This document shows, piece after piece, positions 40,976-52,679 of a stretch of 64,000 nucleotides of DNA. The notes under the pieces were generated by a model, which worked only from the letters and a program-made list of their open reading frames with translations, had not been told where the DNA came from and did no database searches. Position 1 is the stretch's first letter; the number at the start of each line of letters is the position of its first letter. Source of the DNA: Ailanthus altissimus (taxonomy: Eukaryota; Streptophyta; Magnoliopsida; Sapindales; Simaroubaceae); contig OX327697.1 in the NCBI GenBank assembly GCA_946807835.1, positions 21,400,001 through 21,464,000 on the forward strand. The letters run 5' to 3'. Both the position numbers and the translations under genes were made by a program.

Positions 40976-41558
40976 AATTATCAATACTAATATTTTTCTT
41001 TGAATGTATGATGCCGTGTAATTGAAACACTGAGTTAATAATAGTGAAACACCTTGTGACAAATAATTCTATATAAGGTGAATTATGTACTGTACTAGAT
41101 CAAAACCGAACTAATATTTCTTGAGATTGTAAGACTAACGAATTTGATAAGGAAAGTTGTCTGGTTAAAGTATTAATCGTCGTTTTTTTTTTTTTTTGGT
41201 TTTCTCCCTTTTTCCCTTGACTATCATACTAACAATTACCAAAGGCGTCGTCTATGATATGATGTTTGTGTATATAGTGATTCAAGTTGAGAATCTCATC
41301 TTAAGATGTGATCAACGTACAAGAGTATTTTAGATACGAGTAACTAGATCCAATTCTATAAATAAAAAAAAATTGAAAACATAAAACTAATTGAATTCTA
41401 CACATTCTATTCAAATTTTCTCTACAATTAATCTTTTACTTGGACTTCGATCTTGGATTCACTGGATTCAGCAATTACATATCGTTTTCGTTTCTTTTTT
41501 TAGCTAGCTCCTACTTTTTCAGCTACTTAGCAATATTTTTTAAGCAAACTATAAATTA

Positions 41559-42418
41559 CTCCATTCTTATTTTAAGCATTACTTATTTATTCTCTTAATG
41601 TTTTATATTATCCAAAAAAAATTATTATCACAAAGATTTTATTAAATGTTAATTATTTTTATCTTTTTACTGATCTACTCTCATATTACTATTTTTCATA
41701 AATTATTAATATAATTTTTTTAAATAATACTACAATAATAAAAATTATAATATATTTATCATAGAAGGATATAATATTTTAGTCACTTTTTTGTTTTGTA
41801 TATTATTTTTTATTAATATTAATATTTTTAATGTATTAATATTTAATAGTCATTAGAAAAAATAAATATCTTATAGTTTTTTATTTTTTTTAAACACAAT
41901 TACAAAAAATTAATGAAAATAATAAAGCAATATATTTATTCTTTCTCAAAAAGTATTAATACTATTGTCATTAAAAAAAGTCCTTAATGAAATTCATTAT
42001 TTTAAAAAAAAAACTAATTTTTAAATACATTGGCATTTAATACTTTCTGATAAAGAATAAACATATTACAGTTTTATTATTTTCATTATTTTTAAATAAT
42101 TATAGAAAAAAAAAACTACAATGTATTTATTCTTTCTAATGAGCATTAAATAGTAATGCATTAAAAATATTAAATATTAAAAAAATATAAAATATAAAAG
42201 AAAATAAATAATAAAAATACTTATTATTCCATCATGATATAAATTTTATTATTTTAATTATTTTAGTACTATTTTTTAATATGGAAAAAAATAATTTGAG
42301 GGTAGATTAATAAAAATACTAAGAATTAGGATTTAATAGAATCTTAATAACAACATGGGTTTTTTTAACTAATATGAAATATTAAAAAATAAGTGAGTAA
42401 TGCTTAAAATAAGAGGAG
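41559..42418. mobile_element. Foldback/MITE-like element, about 860 bp
   Basis: Terminal inverted repeats of about 50 bp: the left end CTCCATTCTTATTTTAAGCA and the reverse complement of the right end, CTCCTCTTATTTTAAGCATT, match with one gap and continue with moderate similarity. The interior is extremely AT-rich and itself partly inverted-repetitive, with no coding capacity. It interrupts sequence homologous to 3120-3150. The CTCC terminus resembles Stowaway-type elements, but no clean TA duplication was fixed, so the superfamily is open. Confidence 0.7.
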
Positions 42419-42485
42419 GGCAATTTATACTTTTCTTTTTTTTTTAATGTCTAAATTTGCCACCATCTCCTTAAACCATGGAGAT

Positions 42486-42963
42486 TAAAAGAAATATGTG
42501 TTAGTGTTTGGTTGAAAGGAAAGTAAGAAAGAAAATTTATTGTAACAGAGAAAGTTATGAAAAAAAAATGTGAAAACAATGTTGTATATACTAGATTAAT
42601 TAAAGATACAGTATTCTCCACCTTTTATAGCAGAGATTACACGAAGGAAAAACTAGTGAAAACTACAACATTCTTGATATTTTCATCCTTTACAACTTCT
42701 AACCACCTGAAAAGTTTGTTATAGCAACATCACTTAATTACACTCTTGCCATCTTTGCTGACTCAGCAATCAGCATAATCAATCTTCATCAGCATTTATC
42801 CAACGGTTGATTCTCCTTAGTCTAGTATAAAAAGATCAGCTTGGCTTGAACCCTTCTCTATTTCTGCATTGCCACTTGCTGCATTTCAGTTGCAGTTCCT
42901 CTGTTTTGCATTTCAGTTTCTTTTGCATTCCAGTTTCTACATCATACAAACATAAATCTAATA
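42486..42963 (-). repeat. 3' LTR of minus-strand copia element
   Basis: 478 bp, nearly identical to 47523-48001 with a small number of substitutions and short indels. The region includes a TATAAAAAG motif on the plus strand, but in the element orientation no strong TATA was chosen. Confidence 0.92.
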
Positions 42964-42970
42964 TCCCCCC

Positions 42971-45900
42971 TCAAGCTGAATGTCTAGAGCTAACATTCAG
43001 CTTGATACGGAGATAAAGAAATCTTTCAAGTGGCAGTGGCTTTGTAAAGATATCTGCGGTTTGATCAATACTAGGAACAAATCTAACCTCTATGTCTCCA
43101 GAAGCTATTTTTTCTCTAATAAAATGGATGTCAAGTTCAATATGTTTTGTCCTAGCATGAAATACTGGATTCAATGCTAAAGCTTGAGCACTTTGATTGT
43201 CGCACCAAATAATTGGAGTGGTATGGAGAGTGACATGCAACTCAGATAACAATGACCTAATCCAAAGCACTTCTGCACAAGCTGATGCAAGGGCTCTGTA
43301 TTCAGCTTCAGCAGATAATCTTGCTATAACATTCTGCTTCTTAAAAGACCAAGAAACCAGGTTTTGGCCAAGATAAACACAATATCGCTAATGGACCTTC
43401 GATAATTGGGATCTGCTCCCCAATCAGCATCTGCATAAGTGATTAAATCAAGGCTGCCAGATCTGAGTATTTCTAAGCCATGAGTTAGTGTAGACTTCAA
43501 ATACCTCAGAATACGTTTGCAAGCTTGCCAATGCTTAATAGAGGGACGTGTTAGGAATTGGCTTAGCTTATGAACAGAAAAAGAGAGCTCAGACCTGGTT
43601 AGAGTAACATATTGCAAAGCTCCAACTATGCTTCTGTATGTAGTAAGATCAGCAAACACTTCACCATCCTCTTTGTAGAACTTCTAACCAGAACTCATTG
43701 GAGTGGCATACCCTTTGCAATCTTGCATATTCACTCTAGTTAATAGATCATGTATGTATTTGGTCTGGGATAAAAGTAGACCATCCTTTGTTGTTTGATT
43801 TATATGCCCAAAAAATAGTTGAATGTTCCCAAGTCCTTCAAGGCAAATGTTTTTCCAAGTTGTGTAATAAAATGCTCAAGATAAGAAGATTTATGACCAG
43901 TAATGATGATATCGTCAACATAGATAAGTACAAGAATGAGACTGCCATTAACATCTTTGATGAACAAGAAGGAGTCAGCCTTGGAATTCTTAAAAGTCCA
44001 TTGTAATAAGGCAACCTTGAGCTTGTCATACCAAGCTTTTGGTGCCTGTTTAAGACCATAGAGAGCCTTGTTGAGTTTGCAGACATATGAAGGATGCTGA
44101 GAGTCAACAAACCCTTCAGGTTGGCTCATGTAAACTAATTCACTCAATTCACCATTCAAGAAAGCATTATTTATGTCAATTTGTCTAATGGACCAATTGT
44201 GCATTACAGCTAGGCTCAAGATTATTTTCATAGTAGATGCCTTGATGACTGGACTAAAAGTCTCAAAATAATCGATACCTGGTGTTTATAGAAAACCTTT
44301 TGCCACCAGCCTAGCTTTGTACTTGGATATGGAGCCATCTGAGTTATACTTGATTCTAAAGACCCATTTATTGTCAACAATTTTATGGGTAGAAGTTGCT
44401 GGGACCAAAATCCATGTTTTGTTCTTGATAAGAGCTTGAAACTCTTCTGTCATAGCTGCTGTCCATCTTGAATCAGATAAAGCTTCTTTTACTGACCTAG
44501 GTTCAGAATAACAAATCATAGCTTGGCTTCCAAAGGTCTTAGGTTTGAATATTCCATTTTTTGATCTTGTTACCATAGGATGTGTAGATGTGTTCTGATG
44601 AAAAAGATGAGGTAAAGTGTTTATAGGTTGCTGGTCAGGTGCAGGGTTTGTATCTGATAAGGTTGTTGATTGGTTGCTAGTTGATGTTTGGGAGTTTGTA
44701 CTATGATGTGAGAAATGTTGAGTAGTATTTAAAGAGTTTTCATGATTTCGAATGAGAGGAGAGTGTTCTAAAGTATATGTTGTATCATGTAAAGATGCTG
44801 CTGTGTCTTGTGAAGAGTTATTGGTACTACTGATAAGTTCTTGACAAATTGGAACAACAAAAGGTGAGGCAGTAGACATATCAATTGAGCTTGAGTTAGT
44901 AGAGGAAGAATGAGAGAAAAGTTCAACATAAGGAAAATAATTTTCATTAAAGGAGACATTTCTTGCAATATAGATTCTGCCTGAGGGATGTAGACACTTG
45001 TAGCCTTTGTGCAATGGACTATGCCCCACAAAGACACACTTACTGGAATGAAAGTCACATTTGTGCCTATTATAATGTCTCAATAATGGGAATGAAGCAC
45101 AACCAAAAGGCTTAAGAAATGAATAATCTGGTGTAGTTCTAAAGAGTTTGAAAAAAAGGTGATTTATAGGCAAGAACAGGTGTAGGTAATCTGTTTATTA
45201 AATATGCAGTTGTATGAAAAGCTTCCCACCAGTAAGTAATTGGCATTTTAGCTTGAACAAGTAAGGTAAGTCCTGTTTCTACTATATGTCGATGTTTTCT
45301 CTTAATCACTCCATTTTGATGATGAGTGTGAGGACATGTAACTCTTGATTGTATACCATTTGTTGCTAAAAACTCAGAGAAGCTTCTAAACTCCCCTCCC
45401 CAATCAGATTGTAAGGCTTTTATGTGAAGTTCAAATTGTTTCTCAACTTGTTTTTGAAACTGGATAAAAGTGCTCAAGGCTTTAGATTTGAGTTTTAAAG
45501 GAAAGATCCAACTATATCTGGTAAAATCATCAACAAAGTTGATATAATACCTAAAACCATTTTTGGATTCAGTTGGGGCAGGTCCCCACAAATCAGTGTA
45601 TATTAACTCTAAAGGTTTTGAAGTTTTAATGTTGGTGGAAGGAAAATGGTTTCTATGCAACTTACCTAGTTGACAAGCATCACAAAACTCAGGTCTGTAA
45701 TCTAATTTGCAAGAATTTATGTTTTTACAAAGACTAAGAACAGATTTTATTATTAAAGGGCTTGGATGACCAAGTCTTTTGTGCCAAAGATTGGAGTCAA
45801 GTTGATTCAGTAACTGATTTTTCGAAGAGACAAACAAGGCATTACAAGAATTTAACCCTGAACTGAAGATTGAACCAACTGCATCACACTGATTCTTATT

Positions 45901-47504
45901 TATGATACAAGAATAGGCATTTTCACTGAACATAGACAGCATTGACACTGGATTTACAAGGTAGCATGACAGTGGATTTACAAAGTTTCGTTTTTCATCT
46001 GATAACAATACTCTATATAATCCCTTCACATTGACACCTTGCAGCAGCACAATTCCTTCCTTCTTGTCCTTAATCAAGCACAAGTTAGAATGGAATTCAA
46101 TTAGTAAATCATTATCAACAGCAAGCTTAGATACACTTATCAAGTTCTTTGTGATAGCTGGCACATGCAATATATTGTTAAGAGTTAAATGATGATTACT
46201 TTTTGTTTTTAATACGATTTTGCCAATAAATGAAATACTCAACCCTTGACCATTGCTAACTATCAATTTGTCAATACCTGAATATTTCAGCTTCTCATTT
46301 AGGTTTGATGCATCATTAGTAAGATGATGTGTAGCTCCCGAATCCAAATACTATCCTTCATCAGCAACCCCTTCTTGGTTTTGTTGTGTGGCCATAAAAG
46401 CTGCTCCTTGATTAGAATTTCTTGATTCAAAGATCCTTGTCCTCCTCCATTCTGATGACTGCTATTACTTCCATAGCTGTTTGAACCCCTAAGCACATAA
46501 TCAGAATTAAACCTATAGTAGCACTTAGCAGCTGAGTGCCCTTGCCTTTCACAAATTTGACAAATTAACCTTACATTGCCTCTGCCAAAAGCATTCCTAC
46601 CTCCTTGTGGCTGACCTCTTCCTCTATTCATGGTGAAACTTCCTCTACCAGTCCCAGAATTGTAATAGTTATTGGTATTAAAACCATTATCATAATTGTT
46701 GCCAACACCATTGTTAAAACTTCTTCTACCTCCTTCTGGATTAAAATCTTTTTTCTAACTTTTCTGAACAAAATTTGCATTAAAACCTCCTTGTTTATCA
46801 GAATTATTAGCCAAAAGCCTGCATTCTTGTGTCAAAAGCATTGAGTATGCTTCATTAATGCTGATTTTGCCAATTCTGCTAGTAATCAATACCACTACTG
46901 AATCATATTTTGAACTCACATCAATACCAGATACAAGATGCATGATAAAATCATCTTCTGTAACAATATAGCCAGCAACTGATAGCTCATCAACAATTTC
47001 TTTCAACTTGAGAAAGTATTCTAACATTGACATTTGGTTTTTCTTAAGATTTGACAGTTTAAACTTCAACAGTACTATATTAGCCTTTGAATGTGATCCA
47101 AATTGTTTCTCAATTCGACTCCACAATTCACAAGAGGACTTACTATTAATCACAAGACTTAAAATACTAATATGTATAGTTGAGTAAAGCCAGCTTAAAA
47201 GAAATTGATCTTGCCTGATCCAGACTTCAAATTCTGAATTTTCAACTTTTCCAAGCCTTTGATCTGAACTCCTCGAATTTTCAAGATCATCAACACTCAT
47301 CAAGAATTGCTCAGGACATATCGAGTCTCCATTGATCAGCTTCTCAAGTCTATTAGCTCGTACTGCAATTAACACTTGTGATTTCCACACTATGTAATTG
47401 GATCTGTCAAGTTTGACAGTTGATGGAAAAGAATAGCTCGAATTTTGAACATTATTAAGAGTGACAGATGAAGATCTTATATCAGATGAATTTGCGTTGG
47501 CCAT
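42971..47504 (-). pseudogene. Decayed copia gag-pol polyprotein, RE1-like
   Basis: Minus-strand ATG 47504 starts a UBN2-type gag (KLDRSNYIVWKSQV) open to 46755, then a stop, then a zinc knuckle CQICERQGHSAAKC near 46550. A frameshift and a TAG immediately before the protease LDSGATHH motif (46347) follow. Pre-integrase and integrase (LWHKRLGH, then FVDDFTRYSW and HTHHQNG) run to 45139. A frameshift near 45150, a TAA at 44286, reverse transcriptase with YVDDIIITG (near 43915), a frameshift near 43800 and RNase H with TKHIELDIHFIREK complete it. At least seven lesions; it cannot be translated as one protein. Motifs fit plant copia elements annotated as RE1-like. Confidence 0.92.
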
Positions 47505-47509
47505 GGAGA

Positions 47510-47522
47510 GGCTTTGATACCA
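47510..47522 (-). other. Primer-binding site of copia element
   Basis: Minus-strand TGGTATCAAAGCC lies directly against the 5' LTR edge. It resembles the initiator methionine tRNA complement used by most plant copia elements (usually TGGTATCAGAGC). Confidence 0.85.
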
Positions 47523-48001
47523 TAAAAGAAATCTGTGTTAGTGTTTGGTTGAAAGGAAAGTAAGAAAGAAAATTTATTGTAACAGAGAAAGTTATGAGAA
47601 GAAAATGTGAAAACAATGTTGTATATACTAGACTAATTAAAGATACAGTATTCTCCACCTTTTATAGCAGAGATTACACGAAGGAAAAACTAGTGAAAAC
47701 TACAATCATTCTTAATATTTTCATCTTGTACAACTTCTAACCGCCTGGAAAGTTTGTTATAACAACATCCCTTAATTACACTCTTGCCATCTTTGCTGAC
47801 TCAGCAATCAACATAATCAATCTTCATCAGCATTTATCCAACGGTTGATTCTCCTTAGTCTAGTATAATAAGATCAGTTTGGCTTGAACCCTCCTCTATT
47901 TCTGCATTGCCACTTGCTGCATTTCAATTGCAGTTCCTCTGTTCTGCATTTCAGTTTCTTCTGCATTCCAGTTTCTACACCATACAAACATAAATCTAAT
48001 A
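47523..48001 (-). repeat. 5' LTR of minus-strand copia element
   Basis: 479 bp partner of 42486-42963. The outer edge is followed by GAGAT, the target duplication. Confidence 0.92.
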
Positions 48002-48006
48002 GAGAT

Positions 48007-49910
48007 CGACAGCAATTAAGAGGAAGGATAGCAAACTTGTGAGATAAGTTTTTCCCACAAATTCTGGAAATATTTTGGTAAGCATAATCCCAGGAAAAGC
48101 CGATAAGGATTCTACTTTTCATCGACCATATTCTCCAAATATTTTCAACTTAAATAAAAATAATCGAAGATGTGCTGTTATCTTTTTCTTGAACAACACA
48201 AGCAGATGCATGCTGTAATTGGAATGAAGCACACAACCAAGTACAGATCCAATCTATTACGAATTTTTAAACTTCTGTACTTTAGTCATCAAAGTATTTT
48301 CCTGGCTCTTTCCGGTTTTTTCTTTTCTTCAGATTTGGTTACTTGTAATTTTTTTCTCACGGTTGTCCGCAACCATGTTCTTTTCCAAAATTAAACTTAT
48401 ACAGAGCCAGTTTAGCAATTTTGTAACTTTTAAAATAATTACTGTAAAGAGAATAAATTAAGTTTAAAGTGTTTGATAAATTGTGTTTTCAAAAGTATTG
48501 TGAATTTTATTTACTTTTGGTAAAATTTACTATTATAATATTGTTGAAATCAAACACGATAAAAATGGATATAACAATAATAATAATCCCTTTAAAAAAA
48601 TACTTAATATATTTCTATATAAATATTTTATTATTACATAAATTTAAATTAAATAATAAGTATAAGGGTAATTTTGGGTTTGTTTAAAGAAACACATTTA
48701 TGAAAAACATGATTTTTAAAATTTTGATTTTGAAAAGCAACTCTGTCCCAACTTCTTAAAATCTGCATCTGATTTTTATCAAAAGTGATTTTAAAATAAT
48801 TTATTAAACACTTAAATTGACTTTTAACTTCTTAAAATTACTTTTAATCTCTTCAATAATAATTTCAAACAGTACCTTAGCAATTTCAATAGATGCACAA
48901 TCGTACTAAGGATATTGTAGTAAGACTTTGATTAACATAAAAAAAGAAAAGAACATATTATTAAAAATGATAATGTCTAAAATTGTTGTTGATTAATTTC
49001 ACCTTTAACATGTGCAAAGGCCTTAATTATATTGCATGAGCAAAGAATAATTAATTAATTGCAGAGTGAGTTTGATCATTCAGCTCCTAAGTTTCGTCAA
49101 GTATAATATACATTTTTTATTATTATTCTGTGAACAGCTAACACTTAATTATATTCATTAAAAAAAATTATACTAATTCAACAAATTTTATTTGTTGAAT
49201 CAATTAGCACTCATCGCCAATGAAACACGGGTAGAATTATCGCCCGCAATATTTTTGAACAAATAAGTAATTATTTATAATATTGTCCCTAAGTTTTACT
49301 TTATTTTACACCGACTCCTAAAAGTTTAAATTTGTCATGTTGCCCTCGGTAAGAGAAACTTTGGCTCTATAACTTTTTAATTCCTATAATTTTAGCCCCA
49401 ATATTTAATTTCTAGTCTAACCCTAATAAAAGTTAAATATATAAAAAAAACAATTGCCACTTTAATTCTTATATTTTTATTAAATTATTTCTTTTAAAAA
49501 TTATTAATTACATCATTTAAGAGAGAAAATAATTATGTTTCAAAACTGAAATAGTAATAAAAAAAGTATATTTCAAGAATAGAAATAATAGCAAAAATAT
49601 TCTAAAAGACGTAATTAATTATTTTTAAAATATTAAAAATTAAATAAATAGTTTAATAAAAATATAAGAACTAAATTATCAATTTTTTAATATATAATCT
49701 ATCAATAATAAAATATAACTAAATAAATATTAACTGTAATTAAATGATTAATGTACATTTATAAGAGCACTTTTATAACATCTCCTATAATAATTCTGTG
49801 CAATTAATTAAAATTTGAGGACCAGGAAAGGATTGATGTACTTTTGAAATTGTATAGCTTGGAATCTTGCTACATTCTGGGGCTCAAAAGAAATTAAACA
49901 CTCCTCACTT
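48007..49910. other. Intergenic AT-rich DNA with decayed repeats
   Basis: The first 100 bp resemble 3150-3200, the continuation of the tandem-unit left flank. CACAACCAAGTACAGATCCAA at 48233-48253 nearly repeats the end of copies 1 and 2 (19974). A 10-bp palindrome around TTTTA lies at about 49171-49195. No gene seen. Confidence 0.5.
48465..48885. repeat. Inverted-repeat MITE-like element, approximate ends
   Basis: The left arm (AAAGTGTTTGATAAATTG, then TTTTCAAAAGT, then TTACTTTTGGTAAAA) matches the reverse complement of the right arm (AAGTGTTTAATAAATTATTTT, then CACTTTTGATAAAA). The right end CAAACAGTACC is typical of plant non-autonomous DNA elements. Target duplication not found. Confidence 0.45.
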
Positions 49911-50150
49911 TCATTCATTAGAAAAAAAACAACCCTTCAGGTTTTGAGGAAACTTTGGTTTTGACAAATCCCACACTACGCTAAAATCAAAACCCATGTT
50001 ACCCCTTTTAGTGAGAACATTGGCGTGCTCATTACATTGTTTCATTGCACAAAAGTTGTGCGCACGCTTGTGCACGTACGCAGAGACATCGACCATCTCT
50101 AATATTTTGGATGTTTGATGTAAAAAATTTCTAATATATTGGAAATATAT
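49911..50150 (-). pseudogene. Possible RNase H-like fragment of a LINE
   Basis: An open minus-strand frame reads CNEHANVLTKRGNMGFDFSV and then VWDLSKPKFPQNL. This resembles the end of the RNase H-like domain found in plant LINE-type open reading frames (HANxLAKxG then VW, with proline-rich tail). No upstream domain is visible. Weak. Confidence 0.25.
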
Positions 50151-50167
50151 ATATATATATATATATA
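50145..50167. repeat. AT dinucleotide microsatellite
   Basis: Uninterrupted AT repeat of about 11 units, about 175 bp downstream of the MIZ1-family stop codon. Confidence 0.85.
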
Positions 50168-50343
50168 AGAGAAACCTGCTCATACATTGATTTATTTATT
50201 AAAAGTTATAAAACAAGTACAAACAATCAAATATCTAAAACTTTCAGCTCCAAACTTAAAAAAAAAAGAAGAACAAAATTCTAATTAAAGCTACTAAAAA
50301 TCTAAAAATATTAAAACCTCAACAACAATTGGATGTAATTGAT

Positions 50344-51174
50344 TCATATTCTGAGCAGAAAAATGCTGAGCTCAGGCCCTCCATTGTTATCAGGATTCAA
50401 CATGTAGAATGCCTCGGAGTCCCGGCTACCGACAACTCGTTCAAATTTAGCCCTCATGTACAGTAACTCCCCCTCGGACGCTCTCTCCTTCCGACCATCC
50501 TCCACCACCGGAATAACCCCGGCGCCGACAGACACGCTCTGCACGGTGCTCAGCACGTGCCAATCCGACCCCCCACACGTGCGGGAAGTTGCATACCCGC
50601 ACTTCCTCCCGTTACAATACATCGTCCACATGGGCTCATGGAACAGCTTCCCGGCCCGACCGCGTCCGGTCTGAATCGAACTGGATTTCTCGCATTCTAG
50701 CGCAATTCGAACCAAACCGGAAGCCATTTCTTTAACCAAAGTTGACGTTGACATGGCGAGTTCTAACAACAAAACCGGTTCAGACCGGGGGTCGTCCTGG
50801 ACGGCGAAGCTGACGTGGCCGCGGCGGTGACCAAATAGAGTTCCGGTGACTTTCCGGCCTAACGAAGGGGTGATGGAGAGCTGGGTTGGTATGGATAGCC
50901 ATTTGCATGTGGGGAGAATTATACTGGGGAAAGCTACTATATTGAGCAGCGACCGGATAAGAGAAGTGAATCTGGAGTGAACTTTGTTAAAGCGCTGTAC
51001 AGGGACAGGAGAATCTCTTCGAACAAGGAGCTTGCCTGAAAATTCTTCGTTTTCGGGTATCGATGAAACTGATGTTGATCTATTGATCATGTTGTAGTTT
51101 GAGGGTATGATTCTTTTTGAGCTTCTGCTGCTGCTGCTGCTTCTCTGCAAAGCAACTTCTTGGTAATGTCTCAT
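50344..51174 (-). CDS. MIZU-KUSSEI 1 family protein (DUF617)
   Basis: Intact single-exon frame of 276 codons. The N-terminal 60 residues are polar with a serine run (residues 12-19, from AGC repeats). A leucine/isoleucine-rich stretch lies at about 65-95. The MIZ1/DUF617 domain covers about 107-276, with TGTLFGHRRGHVSFAVQ (110-126), ELAMSTSTLVKEMASG (138-153), the tryptophan motif EPMWTMYCNGRKCGYA (180-195), YMRAKFERVVGSRDSEAFYM (239-258) and the terminal NGGPELSIFLLRI. The first ATG fits the family length of 230-300 residues. MIZ1 of Arabidopsis is required for root hydrotropism and acts at the endoplasmic reticulum; most paralogs are uncharacterised, so the role here is inferred only at family level. 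The gene is GC-rich compared with its surroundings, which is usual for intronless members. Confidence 0.93.
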   Translation of the reverse strand: MRHYQEVALQRSSSSSRSSKRIIPSNYNMINRSTSVSSIPENEEFSGKLLVRRDSPVPVQRFNKVHSRFTSLIRSLLNIVAFPSIILPTCKWLSIPTQLSITPSLGRKVTGTLFGHRRGHVSFAVQDDPRSEPVLLLELAMSTSTLVKEMASGLVRIALECEKSSSIQTGRGRAGKLFHEPMWTMYCNGRKCGYATSRTCGGSDWHVLSTVQSVSVGAGVIPVVEDGRKERASEGELLYMRAKFERVVGSRDSEAFYMLNPDNNGGPELSIFLLRI

Positions 51175-51580
51175 CGTTTAAAACGATTATAATATATAAA
51201 CAGATAGAAAATAAAAAGAAAGAGAGAGACTCGTAAGCTAATACTGAAATATATGTAGGAGGTAGCTTGATGAGGAGATGACGAACGGGTAGTTTAATTT
51301 TGGCTATAAACAAGAAATTAGAGAAAGAGAGACAAGCGTGTGATTTGGTTTGTGCAGAGAAGGGATCAAAAGATTGCTTGAAAGTTTTGCAAGGAACACG
51401 GGGGAGAGAGAGAGAGATTTTGGGAGTTGAAAGAGAAAGAAGAAATGAATGTAGCGGCCGACAAAGGTGATGATATTGTTTGAAGGTGGCCAATATAAAG
51501 GGAGACTATGGAGGTTTGTGGTGATTATAATGATCTCTTTTCAACACTGTACATGCTTGTGCCCTTATATATATATCTCT
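51175..51580 (-). promoter_or_regulatory. 5' leader and candidate promoter of the MIZ1-family gene
   Basis: On the minus strand a TATATATATAAG run (51564-51577) lies about 390 bp before the ATG. The DNA between is purine/pyrimidine-biased with GA repeats (51405-51418), which is common in plant leaders. The transcription start is not known; another AT-rich candidate lies at 51490-51500. Confidence 0.4.
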
Positions 51581-52670
51581 ATATGTTCTTATATAATGTT
51601 TTTCCACACACTTTACACCATCTTACAAAAAGCATCATCATGCATACTGCTATACTGTGACCAGAGTCATTAATCTCCGCCGTTCATCTTGTGGGTCCGG
51701 CGAATTATCTCATCAGATTGATCCAACAGTTAATAACATTTAGGGGTTTGATGAAAATACGTAAACTGTAGTTAAAAATAGATATTTTGATTAATTATTG
51801 GTGTGATGATCTGTTATGGATCGGTTGTTGCAGGGGCGCTAAGATTTCTTGGGAATACTATATTTTGTGAGTTCACCTTGGCCGTTGGATTAGAATCACG
51901 AAGTTTTCAGAAGTGGTTGAGAACACAATATAGACCAAAGTGTGTGTTTGGTCCCAAAGCTCGCTTTTTGAAGTGGTCTCCAAAGAGTACAGTTGTAAAT
52001 AAGCACGATGTAGGACAAATCTATGATTCAGTTGTTCTAATTTTTATTTTATTTTAATAAAAAAAGAACGTTTAATTAGTAGAATAATCAAAGTTATTTT
52101 GGTTTGTTATTTAAGTTTATCTTTACTTGTTAATGTAGAACTCTTTTTAAGTTTCTTATATGATCAAAAGAACTTTGTTCTACTTCTACACATGCAGGTG
52201 ATATTAAATGTTTCGCTTCTCTTTTGATTAATATAATTTTGTTTTCATTTTTTAAATTCAAAAGTATTTAGAACCTTCAATTTGATTATGGTATGAAACC
52301 ATATGCCATCCTATTAATTTGTTCGTCAGGATCATGCCTCACAATTTTCGGATTATTTATGGTGATGGCGAAATCCCATTTGTCCCGCTAAAACAATGGT
52401 TAAGGTTACAATCATGTCAATGTTAATATCCGATCTCTAATATTGACTATTTCCACTTTTTAATTAAGTGTAACGTTATACTTACCTTATAAACATATAT
52501 CATATATTAATGACTATTATTTAAGTAATTATTGATTTTTTTTATTTTTTATTAAAATAATTATTATATAATATCAATAAAAAATGAATACATAAAATGT
52601 TACATTAATTAATATACAAATTTTATATCTCAATTTGTTGATATTTATAATTCAACAATTATATATGGAC
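51581..52670. other. Intergenic DNA, no gene seen
   Basis: AT-rich. The short frame 51803-52057 has no recognisable domain. Nothing else could be supported. Confidence 0.5.
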
Positions 52671-52679
52671 ATTAATTAA

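Larger units (their letters stand above)
37219..41500. repeat. 17-kb tandem repeat, copy 3 (partial, diverged right part)
   Basis: 37219-39218 is nearly identical to 20241-22240. After the GCAAGAGCTA motif near 39210 it drops to a clearly diverged but still alignable version: it lacks a roughly 470-bp block present at 5430-5930, lacks the Tnt1-like insertion (empty site at 39929), and lacks the retroelement cluster that follows 11829 in copy 1. It resumes homology at 40990-41400 with the sequence at 11427-11820. It carries its own LTR-like insertion at about 40085-40975. Confidence 0.85.
42486..48001 (-). mobile_element. Ty1/copia LTR retrotransposon with non-TG/CA ends
   Basis: Complete structure on the minus strand: 5' LTR 47523-48001, primer-binding site TGGTATCAAAGCC directly adjacent (47510-47522), gag-pol 47504-42971, polypurine tract TTGAGGGGGGA (42964-42974) directly adjacent to the 3' LTR 42486-42963. 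Perfect 5-bp target duplication GAGAT (42481-42485 and 48002-48006). Read on the minus strand the LTR starts TATTAG and ends TTTTA, so the outer dinucleotides are TA and TA. The LTRs are very similar to each other, so the insertion is fairly young. Confidence 0.93.

Noticed and set aside
51080..51493. 137-codon minus-strand frame overlapping the MIZ1 gene start
   Set aside because: It is a different frame reading the 5' leader; the MIZ1 frame has clear family motifs and this one has none.
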